Source: Streptomyces sp. NBC_00094 (GTDB taxonomy: Bacteria > Actinomycetota > Actinomycetes > Streptomycetales > Streptomycetaceae). From it: 64,000 nt of DNA. The translations under genes were made by a program, and so were the position numbers. Shown in pieces: positions 8,829-17,918 of the stretch (the first letter of the stretch is position 1; each line of letters opens with the position of its first letter). The notes below the pieces were generated by a model. It was given only the letters and a program-made list of their open reading frames with translations. It made no database searches and was not told the DNA's origin. Where the stretch lies: positions 4,965,501 to 5,029,500 of the forward strand of contig NZ_JAPEMB010000001.1 of assembly GCF_026343125.1 (NCBI RefSeq), written 5' to 3'.

Positions 8829-9293
8829 ATGGCCGCCGAGGGTGGGGTCTCCGGGGGCGATGCCATCGAGGGCGAGGCGGCCAAGGTGGCCAAGGCGGCC
8901 AAGCGGCGCCGGTTCGGCCTCACCACCGACACGGCGCGGCCCGAGGGCGGCGGCCGGGCGGCGCCCGGCGACGCCTCCGCGCCCGCGCGTCAGTGGCCCC
9001 TGCTGACCGTCCTCGTCCTCGCCGGCATCGGACTGGTCGTGGTCGGGGCGGACCCGTTCCCGCAGGCCTTCCGGGTGGGCACGATCCTGGTCGGGGCCGC
9101 GCTGCTCGTGGGGGCCGTGATGCGCCGGGTGGTGCCGTCCGTGGGCATGCTGGCCGTCCGGTCCCGTTTCACGGACATGATCACGTACGGGGTCATGGGT
9201 GGCCTGATCGTGCTGCTCGCGCTCATGGTGCAGCCGTATCCCTGGCTGCGGATCCCGTTCCTGGAGGACATCCTCCACCTCACGGTGACCTAG
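8829..9293 (+). CDS. DUF3017 small membrane protein
   Basis: 154 aa. Charged N-terminal 60 residues then three hydrophobic helices: 'PLLTVLVLAGIGLVVVG', 'VGTILVGAALLVGAVM', 'YGVMGGLIVLLALMV'. This is the DUF3017 family that directly follows folD in many Streptomyces; function unknown. The ATG lies two bases after the folD stop and relies on coupling or on sequence inside folD for initiation. A strong hairpin follows. Confidence 0.88.
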   Translation: MAAEGGVSGGDAIEGEAAKVAKAAKRRRFGLTTDTARPEGGGRAAPGDASAPARQWPLLTVLVLAGIGLVVVGADPFPQAFRVGTILVGAALLVGAVMRRVVPSVGMLAVRSRFTDMITYGVMGGLIVLLALMVQPYPWLRIPFLEDILHLTVT

Positions 9294-9308
9294 GTTCCCT
9301 CCGCGTAC

Positions 9309-9344
9309 GGAGCCCGCCCTCTCCCCCGTGGGAGGGCGGGCTCC
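9309..9344 (+). terminator. Terminator of folD-DUF3017 operon
   Basis: Inverted repeat 'ggagcccgccct' / 'agggcgggctcc' with one bulged position and loop 'cccccgtg'. Sixteen bases after the stop. Confidence 0.8.
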
Positions 9345-9555
9345 GCTGCGATCAAGGGTCATGTACGCGCCAATGTGGTTCAAGTTCCGGTGGCCCGCTG
9401 TGGCACGGAAGTGACCATTCCGCCACCTCGCCTCCGCATACGGACGCGGAACGCCGCCGGTTCATCCCCTGATCACCCCCGTATGGGCCCCACGTCACGC
9501 CCGGAGCTGCCATCCTTCGGGGACGCAGGGGAGGTCGTGGACAAGGGGGGCGCAC

Positions 9556-10632
9556 ATGCCTGGCTGGAAGGCGCTGTCGGACGAACTCGACCCGGACGTC
9601 CGTGCGTTCACGGAGCGGATCCGTCGGCTGATCGACCGCAGCGGCCTCGCCGTCACGGCCGTCGCCGAACGCACCGGACACGACCGGAGCGCGTGGGACG
9701 CGTACCTGAGCGCGCGTCTGCCCGTCCCGAGGAGCGCGGTCGCGGCACTCGCCGAGGTGACGGGCGCCGACCCCGGGGACCTCGCGCAGGCATGGGACCG
9801 CGCGGACCGTACGTGGCGACGGAGCGACGCACCGGGGGGCCGCCGCGACGGGGACGGCCCCGGCGGCCCTGACGACGGGGAGGCTCCTGGCGGCTCCGTC
9901 GGCCGGGACGGCTCCGAGGGTTCGTACGGCCCCGACGGCTCGTACGACCCCGGCGGCCTCGGTGACGACCGGACCATGCAGATCCGGCGCCTCGAACGGG
10001 CACCGTCCCCGCTCCCCGGCCCCCGGCCCTCCGACGGCTCGCTCTCCGACGACCCGCCCTTCGGCCCCCGGCTCTCCGACAGCCCCCACTCCGACGACCC
10101 GCCCCCCGGCTCCCCGCCCCCGCCCCGCCGGCGGTCACTGCTCCTCTACGGCGCCGGGGTCCTCGGCGCCCTGCTCGTCGTCACCGCCGCCCTCCTCCTC
10201 GTCGACCTGGGCGGTACGGACGGTACGGACGGCGGGGCCGCCGCCCCGCCCTCGTCGACGGCTCCGACCGCCGCGCCCCGCACCAGCCTTCCCGCCGGGG
10301 TGCAGTGCACCGGCCCCGGCTGCACCGGCCGGGACCCGGAGGCCATGGGGTGCGGCGGGCCCCTCGCCACCACCGTCGCCCGCACCCGGGTCGGCGCCGC
10401 CCTGGTCGAGGTCCGCCACAGTGCGACGTGCGCGGCGGCCTGGGCCCGGATCACCGGCGCGGTGCCGGGGGACGCCGTCGACGTGGAGGTCGCGGGTGCC
10501 ACCCGGAGCGCCACGGTCTCCGCCGGGGCCGACACCGACGCGTACACCCCGATGCTCGCCGTCACCTCGGGCGCCGACGCGCGGGCCTGCGCCACGCTGG
10601 CCGACGGGCGCGAGGCCTGTACCGCGAACTGA
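9556..10632 (+). CDS. HTH and DUF2690 domain membrane-anchored protein
   Basis: 358 aa. N-terminal 75 residues form a XRE/Cro-type helix-turn-helix ('LIDRSGLAVTAVAERTGHDR' followed by a recognition-helix-like segment). Residues about 90-190 are a low-complexity Gly/Asp/Pro/Ser linker. One membrane helix follows ('LLLYGAGVLGALLVVTAALL'), then a secreted DUF2690 domain of about 120 aa with paired cysteines ('GVQCTGPGCTGRDPEAMGC', 'ATCAAAWARI', 'CATLADGREACTAN'). The layout suggests a membrane-tethered DNA-binding or RodZ-like protein, but the function of DUF2690 is unknown. Transcribed alone; 'ggg' sequences precede the ATG without a strong Shine-Dalgarno. Confidence 0.82.
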   Translation: MPGWKALSDELDPDVRAFTERIRRLIDRSGLAVTAVAERTGHDRSAWDAYLSARLPVPRSAVAALAEVTGADPGDLAQAWDRADRTWRRSDAPGGRRDGDGPGGPDDGEAPGGSVGRDGSEGSYGPDGSYDPGGLGDDRTMQIRRLERAPSPLPGPRPSDGSLSDDPPFGPRLSDSPHSDDPPPGSPPPPRRRSLLLYGAGVLGALLVVTAALLLVDLGGTDGTDGGAAAPPSSTAPTAAPRTSLPAGVQCTGPGCTGRDPEAMGCGGPLATTVARTRVGAALVEVRHSATCAAAWARITGAVPGDAVDVEVAGATRSATVSAGADTDAYTPMLAVTSGADARACATLADGREACTAN

Positions 10633-10663
10633 CGCGCCGTATGCCTCGGACGAGTGGCAGTGA

Positions 10664-11833
<1,170 letters not shown>

Positions 11834-11860
11834 GCCGTGGCCTGACGGCCTCGCAATGCC

Positions 11861-11912
11861 CGGCGCCCCCGGCCCGTACGACCGACCGTACGGGCCGGGG
11901 GCGCCGTTTTTT
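11861..11912 (+). terminator. Strong intrinsic terminator of mdh
   Basis: Perfect 20-bp stem (11861-11880 with 11887-11906), six-base loop, followed by six T residues; one of the few canonical T-tail terminators in the window. Confidence 0.95.
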
Positions 11913-12009
11913 CCGCGCCGACACGGAGTCCTCCCCTCCCCTATGCTGTCTCCTCGGTTCTCGGCCAAGTGGACCAAAAACAAGGACAGTTCCGCACATC
12001 GGGGGAGTT

Positions 12010-13800
12010 TTGACGCAGTCGTTCGTGCCTCAGCAGCCAGGGCAGCCACCCGCCACGCCACCGAGTGCGGCGCCCGGCACGCCACCGAACGCCCCGCCGA
12101 GCACGCCGCCCGCCGTCGACCCGCGCCGCTTACCTTCCGCCAGCGAGTCGACCCGCCTGCTCTGCGCCGGCACCTACCTCGACGACGGCTTCCGTGACGC
12201 CGTCATCGACCAGCTGTACGTCCACGAGGAGCGTTTCGCCGCCCCCTCGCTCGGCTTCGACGCGAGCCGCGTCCTCGCGCACGCGCTGCGCGCCCGCCGC
12301 GTCGAACTCGCCTGGGCCGCCGGCATCCTCGCCCTCTGGATCATCGCGATCCCGCTCACCAAGGGCCTGATCACCCTCCTGATCGTGCCGTTCCTGGTCC
12401 TCGGCCTCGCCCGCTGGGTCCGCGGCCGGTCCGCCTCCGCACCCGCGTACCGCACCGTCCCCGCCTTCCTCCTGCGCTGGTACGGGCGGATCGTGTTCGT
12501 CCAGTCGGCGCTGCTCCTCCTCTTCCTCGCCTTCGGTGACGACGAGTCCGGCTGGGAGTTCCTCGGCGAGGTCTCCGAGGCGGGCGAGTTCCTCGGCCTC
12601 GCGACGAGTTTCGCCGCCGAGTCGCTGTGGGGCATCGGCCCGCTGGAGGTGTGGATCACCATCGCCGTGCCGCTGCTCGTGGCCTGGGCGGTGGCGACCC
12701 AGCGCGGCCAGTTCGCCCGCGCGCTCACCGAGGAGCTCTCCAGGGAGCGCTTCCCCGACCTCCGCTCCGACCCGGCCGAGCAGACCGAGAGCGCCCGCTC
12801 CCGCCGCCTGCGCGACCGGATCCGCATCGAGCAGCACGCGCGCCTGGTCATGTACGGAGCCGACGACCCGTTCTGCGGAGCGGGAACGCCGTACGAGCCC
12901 TGGTCGCTCTCCATCGAGCTGCGCCCCCGCAAGAACCTCGACGGCGAGGCGCCCGAGCCGCTCGACAACAGCGCGATCATGCGGCACGTCGTGCCGCTGG
13001 TGGAGGCGCTGCGCGTGCCCTCCCCGCACGGTTCGCAGCAGATCCAGGCGGCCGTACGGGACCGGCTGCGCGAACTGGAGATCGACGAGGTCGTCTTCCT
13101 GCCGGTCGACGGCCTGCCGGCCCGCACGGCCGCCCCGTACACCCCCGAGGGGTTCGAGCTGCACCGCTCGGGCTCCATCGAGGAGGGCGGCGAGACCCGC
13201 CGTCACTTCCTCCGCATCCGGGTCGGCGGCTGGGGCGAGGAGGTCGTCGCCACCGTGTTCGTCCGCGTCCACACGCAGGGCGGCATGCTCATGCTGGAGG
13301 TCGCGCCGCACGTCCTGCGGCCGGTGAAGCCGCTCTACCGGTACGCCGACCGGATCGCCCACCGCTACCGGCGCAACCACCACTTCGGGAAGGCCGTCTG
13401 GGCCCTCGGCCAGACCCCGCGCTCCGCCTGGCAGGCCGTCGCCACGCTCTGGCGGGCGCTCGGCAACGGCTGGCGACTGCTCACGGCGGGCCACGCGAAC
13501 GCGCTGCCCGAGGGGCCCGAGCTATCGGTCCGCGAGCTCGGCTCCGACGACGAGGCCTCCCTCTTCCAGGAGATGGACGTCAGCCGCTACCTGAAGAGCA
13601 TTCAGGACCGGGTCGCGAACGGGGTGACCATCGCGCTGCGCGAAGCCGGTTACGAGACCGCCGAGTTCGAGCAGAAGATCGTCCACGTCGCCGAGGGCGG
13701 CACGTTCATCGAGAACACCAAGGGCAACGTCACCCTCGGCAACCACAACACCGTCACCAACAAGACCTTCACCACCTCGACCGGAGGCGACCGTGGCTGA
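12010..13800 (+). CDS. Multi-pass membrane protein of unknown function with C-terminal GNVTLGNHNTV motif
   Basis: 596 aa, not recognised. A Pro-rich head (1-40) precedes a soluble stretch, then four or five hydrophobic helices between about 100 and 250 ('LAWAAGILALWIIAIPL', 'LITLLIVPFLVLGL', 'FVQSALLLLFLAFG', 'VWITIAVPLLVAWAVA'). Residues about 260-520 are soluble and charged with no known motif. The last 30 residues contain 'NTKGNVTLGNHNTVT', nearly repeated at the head of the next protein. The start is a TTG at 12010, only two bases after 'gggggag'; GTG 12025 is an alternative. Overlaps the next gene by eight bases, so the two are coupled. Function cannot be inferred from sequence alone. 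Confidence 0.75.
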   Translation: MTQSFVPQQPGQPPATPPSAAPGTPPNAPPSTPPAVDPRRLPSASESTRLLCAGTYLDDGFRDAVIDQLYVHEERFAAPSLGFDASRVLAHALRARRVELAWAAGILALWIIAIPLTKGLITLLIVPFLVLGLARWVRGRSASAPAYRTVPAFLLRWYGRIVFVQSALLLLFLAFGDDESGWEFLGEVSEAGEFLGLATSFAAESLWGIGPLEVWITIAVPLLVAWAVATQRGQFARALTEELSRERFPDLRSDPAEQTESARSRRLRDRIRIEQHARLVMYGADDPFCGAGTPYEPWSLSIELRPRKNLDGEAPEPLDNSAIMRHVVPLVEALRVPSPHGSQQIQAAVRDRLRELEIDEVVFLPVDGLPARTAAPYTPEGFELHRSGSIEEGGETRRHFLRIRVGGWGEEVVATVFVRVHTQGGMLMLEVAPHVLRPVKPLYRYADRIAHRYRRNHHFGKAVWALGQTPRSAWQAVATLWRALGNGWRLLTAGHANALPEGPELSVRELGSDDEASLFQEMDVSRYLKSIQDRVANGVTIALREAGYETAEFEQKIVHVAEGGTFIENTKGNVTLGNHNTVTNKTFTTSTGGDRG

Positions 13801-14182
13801 CACCGGCAACGACAGCAACGACAGGACCCGCGGCGGCATTCACGTCACCAACACCAGCGGCAACGTCACCATCGGCGACCACAACACCGTCACCACCACG
13901 GTGAGCGGCGCGCAGCCGGCCCGTGACCCCCAGCAGGAGGAGCTGCTCCAGGCCGTCCGCCGGCTCAGGGCCGACCTCGGCGGTGTCGTCGCCTCCGAGC
14001 AGACGACCGTCCTGGACGGCGAACTCGCCGACGCCGAGGACGAGATCGAGGGCACGGGACGTGCCGGTACGGGCCGGCTGACGCGGCTGCGCCAGGCGCT
14101 CGTGGACGCGGGGGCCGTGACCGGGATCCTCGCCTCGGGGGTGGCCGTCGGCCAAGCCGTCGGCGCCCTCCTCGGAGGGTGA
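13793..14182 (+). CDS. Small protein with N-terminal GNVTIGDHNTV motif and Gly-zipper tail
   Basis: 129 aa, not recognised. Residues about 15-40 carry 'NTSGNVTIGDHNTVT', matching the tail of the upstream protein at 13 of 15 positions. A charged helical middle follows ('LLQAVRRLRADLGG', 'LADAEDEIEGTGRAG') and the end is Gly/Ala-rich and hydrophobic ('AVTGILASGVAVGQAVGALL'), like a glycine-zipper membrane-active helix. GTG start within the last codons of the upstream gene, with 'ggaggcg' as ribosome site. The next gene starts two bases after its stop. The layout, a short motif shared between neighbours plus a helical domain with a membrane-seeking tail, recalls amyloid-type signalling pairs, but that is inference. 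Confidence 0.72.
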   Translation: MADTGNDSNDRTRGGIHVTNTSGNVTIGDHNTVTTTVSGAQPARDPQQEELLQAVRRLRADLGGVVASEQTTVLDGELADAEDEIEGTGRAGTGRLTRLRQALVDAGAVTGILASGVAVGQAVGALLGG

Positions 14183-14183
14183 G

Positions 14184-15110
14184 ATGAGCACCCGCTGGAA
14201 CGACGAGACGCAGAGCTGGGAGACGGGCGGGGGCGTCACGGGCCAGGCCCCCGTTCCCGCCCCGCCCCCCGTTCCCGTCGTGCCCCCGCCGCCGCCCTCG
14301 TACACACCGGAGTACGTACCGGAGACGGGGGAGTGGCAGTACCCCGTCTCCTCGGCCCCGGCCCCGGCCGGCCGGCCGCGTGCGCGCGGCGCGGTCGTGG
14401 CGGGGGTCGCCGTCGCCGTCCTGGCGGCCGGTTCGGTGGGCACGTGGCTGATCTGGGACGGGGGCGAGGGGGACAGGGCCGGGGTGGCGGGAGCGCCGCC
14501 GGCCTCGGTCACGGCCTCGCAGGAGACGACGTCCTCGGACGACACGACGGACTCCCCGACGGGCTCCCCGACGGACTATCCGTCGGACACGGAGACCTCG
14601 TACGGGACGGACTCCCCGTCGCCCTCCGACTCCGCCACCACCCCGCCCATGGACGACATCCCCCCGCCCGGCTACCACGCCGTCGAGGACATCAAGGGCT
14701 TCACGGTCGCGGTCCCCGAGGGCTGGGACCGCACCGAGTCCGACCAGGGCGTCTTCTACAACGCGCCGGACGGACGGAGCCTCCTCCAGATCTTCGTCAT
14801 CGTCGAGCCGGGCATGACCCCGTACGAGGCCCTGCGCGGGGCCTCCGAGGACGGCAGGGCCAACAAGCCCGGCTACGAGGAGATCAGCCTCGACCGGGTC
14901 ACCGGCGAGCCGGGCGCCCCGCCCGACGCCGCCGAGCTGGTGTACGCGTACTCCCGTGAGGGCGGCCGTCGCAAGGTCGTCGACCGCGCCTTCACGGCGG
15001 CGGACGGCAACCACTACGCCATCCTCTCCGCGGGCCCGGAGGCCGACTGGCCCAAGCAGCGGGAGGTCCTGCGCGTGGCGCTGGACTTCTTCCGCCCGGG
15101 CGCGCACTGA
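14184..15110 (+). CDS. Single-pass membrane protein with Ser/Thr-rich stalk
   Basis: 308 aa. Cytoplasmic Pro/Glu-rich head (1-70) with two 'W' segments ('TRWNDETQSWETGGG', 'PETGEWQYPV'), a membrane helix ('GAVVAGVAVAVLAAGSVGTWLIW', about 72-94), a Ser/Thr/Asp-rich extracellular stalk (about 100-155) and a globular C-terminal domain of about 150 aa ('VEDIKGFTVAVPEGWDRTES' ... 'EVLRVALDFFRPG') with the look of the PsbP/Mog1-like fold that many Streptomyces membrane proteins display outside. Third gene of the operon, starting two bases after the upstream stop with 'ggaggg' as ribosome site. Confidence 0.75.
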   Translation: MSTRWNDETQSWETGGGVTGQAPVPAPPPVPVVPPPPPSYTPEYVPETGEWQYPVSSAPAPAGRPRARGAVVAGVAVAVLAAGSVGTWLIWDGGEGDRAGVAGAPPASVTASQETTSSDDTTDSPTGSPTDYPSDTETSYGTDSPSPSDSATTPPMDDIPPPGYHAVEDIKGFTVAVPEGWDRTESDQGVFYNAPDGRSLLQIFVIVEPGMTPYEALRGASEDGRANKPGYEEISLDRVTGEPGAPPDAAELVYAYSREGGRRKVVDRAFTAADGNHYAILSAGPEADWPKQREVLRVALDFFRPGAH

Positions 15111-15138
15111 CGGACCGGCTCCCCGGGGCGGCCCGCGC

Positions 15139-15900
15139 TCAGCCCATGAGCGCGCCGCCGTCCCGGAGCCCCGCCGCCAGGGCCGTCAGGTCGGCCGTGG
15201 CGCGCACGAGCAGGCCGTCGCCGAAGGTGACGCGGCTCGCGCCCAGCAGTCCCAGCTCGGTGCAGGACAGGCCGCCGGGGACGGAGAGGGCGTTGAGCGG
15301 CAGGTCGCCGAGCGCGGCGCGCAGGGCCGGCAGGTCGGCGGGCGGGGCCGCGATCGGGTAGACGCAGTCGGCGCCCGCCTCGGCGTAGAGCCGGGCGCGG
15401 GCCACCGCCGCGTCCCTCACCACGGTCCCGTCGGGCGCCCGCCGGATGTACACGTCCACGCGCGCGTTGACGAAGAGTCCGGGGCCCGCGGCCTCCCGTA
15501 CCTCCGCCAGCCACTCCGCATGGGCCCGCGGGTCCCTGAGCCGGCCGGTCGGTCCCGTGTCCTCCAGGTTCACGCCGACGGCGCCGGACTCCCGTACGCG
15601 CTCCACCAGTTCGGCGGCCGGCAGTCCGTAGCCGCCCTCCAGGTCCGCCGTGACGGGTACGGAGACGGAGCGGACGATGCGCGCCACGGCGGCGAACATC
15701 TCCGCGGCCGGCGTCTCCCCGTCCTCGTACCCCAGTGCGGCGGCGATCCCGGCGCTGGGCGTCGCGAGCGCCGGGAAACCGGCCTCCTCGAAGGCACGGG
15801 CGCTCACCGCGTCCCACGGGCCGGGCAGCACCAGCGGATCGTCCGCGGCCCGGCCCCGGTGCAGGGCGCGCAGGACCTCGGCGGTCGCGTCCCCGCTCAC
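15139..15900 (-). CDS. Isocitrate lyase/PEP mutase superfamily protein
   Basis: 253 aa cytosolic TIM-barrel enzyme of the PEP mutase/isocitrate lyase group. Seen: 'LPGPWDAVSARAFEEAGFPA', 'VTADLEGGYG' (Mg-binding Asp region), 'GVNLEDTG' and 'VNARVDVYIR'. The catalytic-loop KKCGH signature of true isocitrate lyases is absent, so C-C or P-C bond activity on a small oxo-acid is likely but the substrate is unknown. GTG start overlaps the stop of the upstream AhpD-like gene by GTGA, so the two are coupled. Convergent with the 12-15 kb operon. Confidence 0.85.
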   Translation of the reverse strand: MSGDATAEVLRALHRGRAADDPLVLPGPWDAVSARAFEEAGFPALATPSAGIAAALGYEDGETPAAEMFAAVARIVRSVSVPVTADLEGGYGLPAAELVERVRESGAVGVNLEDTGPTGRLRDPRAHAEWLAEVREAAGPGLFVNARVDVYIRRAPDGTVVRDAAVARARLYAEAGADCVYPIAAPPADLPALRAALGDLPLNALSVPGGLSCTELGLLGASRVTFGDGLLVRATADLTALAAGLRDGGALMG

Positions 15901-16394
15901 GAGGCGCGCGGGGTGTAGTGGCCGGGGGTCATCCGGGTCGTCACGCCGATCCGGTTCCAGGCGTTGATGGTGACGATCGCGGCGATCACCCGGGCGAGCT
16001 CGGTCTCGTCGAAGTGCGCGGCGGCCCGCGCGTACACCTCGTCGGGGACGAAGCCGTCGGTGAGGACGGTGACGGCCTCGGTCAGCGCGAGCGCGGCGAG
16101 CTCCCGCTCGGTGTAGAAGTGCCGGGACTCCTCCCAGGCGGTGAGCTGCACGATCCGCTCGACGCTCTCGCCCTCCGCCAGCGCGTCCTTGGTGTGCATG
16201 TCGAGGCAGAAAGCACAGCGGTTGACCTGCGAGGCCCGGATCTTGATCAGGTGGTACAGGGTCGGGTCGACGTCCTTCGCGGCCGCCGCCTCAAGCCGGA
16301 TCATCGCCCGGTAGAACTCGGGGACCCGCTCGGCCAGGGGGAGGCGGGGCGGGTGCTCGTGCGCGGTCTTCTCCGCTGCCGTGGTCGTCGTCAT
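15897..16394 (-). CDS. Carboxymuconolactone decarboxylase family (AhpD-like) protein
   Basis: 165 aa, cytosolic, all helical. The family's redox signature C-x-x-C-x-x-x-H is present as 'NRCAFCLDMHTKDAL' near residue 65, implying AhpD-type alkylhydroperoxidase or disulfide chemistry rather than decarboxylation. ATG 16394 is chosen since 'ggtgaga' lies nearby upstream; an in-frame GTG three codons earlier is less well placed. First gene of a two-gene operon with the PEP-mutase-like gene and divergent from a MocR regulator with only 47 bases between starts, so it is a likely target of that regulator. Confidence 0.88.
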   Translation of the reverse strand: MTTTTAAEKTAHEHPPRLPLAERVPEFYRAMIRLEAAAAKDVDPTLYHLIKIRASQVNRCAFCLDMHTKDALAEGESVERIVQLTAWEESRHFYTERELAALALTEAVTVLTDGFVPDEVYARAAAHFDETELARVIAAIVTINAWNRIGVTTRMTPGHYTPRAS

Positions 16395-16441
16395 GCTTCT
16401 CACCGTAGGAGCCGGATGGCGCAGGAGTATGGTCCATTTCC
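16395..16441. promoter_or_regulatory. Divergent promoter region, probable MocR operator
   Basis: 47-bp gap between divergent genes containing 'atggtccat', a short palindrome immediately before the MocR start. MocR/PdxR proteins commonly bind in such divergent gaps; the exact site is a guess. Confidence 0.4.
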
Positions 16442-17899
16442 ATGCCGAACGACTGGGCCACTTTCGGGGCCGACCTCCATCTGGAGCTGCGCGGACCGCG
16501 CCTGCGCGCGGGCCTCATGGACGCGCTCCGGGAGGCGGTGCGGAGCGGGCGGCTGGAGGCGGGCACCCGCCTGCCGTCCTCCCGGTCGCTCGCCGCGGAC
16601 CTCGGCATGGCCCGCAACACCGTTGCCGACGCGTACGCCGAACTGGTCGCCGAGGGCTGGCTGACGGCCCGGCAGGGCTCGGGCACCCGGGTCGCCCGGA
16701 GGGCCGCGCCACGCAGGGCCGCGCCCTCCTCGGCGGCTGCCCGGCCCTCGACGGCGGGACGGCCCCGACCGGACGCTCCGGCGCACAACCTGAAGGCCGG
16801 CACCCCCGACCTCGCCTCCTTCCCGCGCGCCGAGTGGCTCAAGGCGTACCGGCGGGCGCTCACCGCCGCCCCGAACGAGGCCTTCGGCTACGGCGATCCG
16901 CGCGGCCGGACCGAACTGCGCACCGCGCTCGCCGAGTACCTGGCCCGCGCGCGGGGCGTGCACGCCCGGCCCGAACGGATCGTGATCTGCGCGGGCTTCG
17001 TGCACGGACTGATGCTGCTGGGCGAGGTGCTGCGGGACCGCGGAGTGCGGGACGTGGCGGTCGAGTCGTACGGACTGGGCCTCCACGCCGACCTCCTGAG
17101 CCGGGCCGGACTCGGAACCCCGCCCCTGCCCTTCGACGGACGCGGCACGCGCGTCGAGGAGCTGACGGGGGAGTCGGGGGAGACCGAGGGGCCGGGGGAG
17201 CCGAGGGAGTACGGAGGGGTCGGGGCCGTCCTCATGACGGCGGCGCACCAGTTCCCCCTGGGCGGCGCGCTGCCCCCGGACCGGCGGGCGGCGGTCGTCG
17301 ACTGGGCGCGCGGCTCGGGGGGCTTCGTCCTGGAGGACGACTACGACGGGGAGTTCCGTTACGACCGGCAGCGGGTGGGTGCGCTGCAGGGTCTGGACCC
17401 CGAGCGGGTCGTCTATCTCGGGACCGCGAGCAAGTCCCTGGCGCCCGGGCTGCGGCTGGCGTGGATGGTGGTGCCGGAGGGCCTGGTGGGCGAGGTGGTG
17501 GCCGCGAAGGGGGCCGTGGACTCGTCGTCGAGCGCGCCGGACCAGCTGGCGTTCGCGGAGTTCCTGGGCTCGGGGGCGTACGACCGGCACGTACGGGCCA
17601 TGCGGCTGCGCTACCGGCGGCGCCGGGACCAGCTGGTGGCGGCGGTGGCCGCGCACTCGCCGCGGACCCGGGTCAGCGGGATCGCGGCCGGCCTCCACGC
17701 GGTCCTCGCCCTGCCGCCCGGCACCGAACAGGACGTCCTGAGGGCCGCCGCCTGGCACGGTCTCGCGGTCCAGGGCGTGAACCACTTCCGCCGCCCCGCG
17801 GTGGAACCGACCCTGGACGGCCTGGTCGTCGGCTACGGCACGCCCCCGGACAGCGGCTGGCAGGGGGCGCTCCAGGCCCTGTGCAGGGTGCTGCCCTGA
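16442..17899 (+). CDS. MocR/PdxR-type regulator (GntR HTH fused to PLP aminotransferase fold)
   Basis: 485 aa. N-terminal winged helix (about 10-80: 'LPSSRSLAADLGMARNTVAD', 'GWLTARQGSGTRV') joined by an Ala/Pro/Arg linker to a fold-type I aminotransferase domain. PLP-site features are visible: 'FGYGDPRGRTELR', 'EDDYDGEFRYDR' (Asp contacting pyridine N) and 'YLGTASKSLAPGLRLAW', where Lys is the expected Schiff-base residue. Such proteins sense PLP or an amino compound. The ATG lies 47 bases from the divergent AhpD-like gene, the obvious candidate target along with itself. Confidence 0.93.
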   Translation: MPNDWATFGADLHLELRGPRLRAGLMDALREAVRSGRLEAGTRLPSSRSLAADLGMARNTVADAYAELVAEGWLTARQGSGTRVARRAAPRRAAPSSAAARPSTAGRPRPDAPAHNLKAGTPDLASFPRAEWLKAYRRALTAAPNEAFGYGDPRGRTELRTALAEYLARARGVHARPERIVICAGFVHGLMLLGEVLRDRGVRDVAVESYGLGLHADLLSRAGLGTPPLPFDGRGTRVEELTGESGETEGPGEPREYGGVGAVLMTAAHQFPLGGALPPDRRAAVVDWARGSGGFVLEDDYDGEFRYDRQRVGALQGLDPERVVYLGTASKSLAPGLRLAWMVVPEGLVGEVVAAKGAVDSSSSAPDQLAFAEFLGSGAYDRHVRAMRLRYRRRRDQLVAAVAAHSPRTRVSGIAAGLHAVLALPPGTEQDVLRAAAWHGLAVQGVNHFRRPAVEPTLDGLVVGYGTPPDSGWQGALQALCRVLP

Positions 17900-17918
17900 G
17901 CGAAACCGCTGCGCGCGG

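Noticed and set aside
15735-16664. Long plus-strand open frames across 15.7-18.6 kb
   Set aside because: Arg/Pro/Gly-rich compositions typical of wrong frames; PEP-mutase, AhpD-like, MocR and DMT genes account for the DNA.
16442-17899. Free-standing aminotransferase
   Set aside because: The winged-helix head and linker show a MocR-type regulator.
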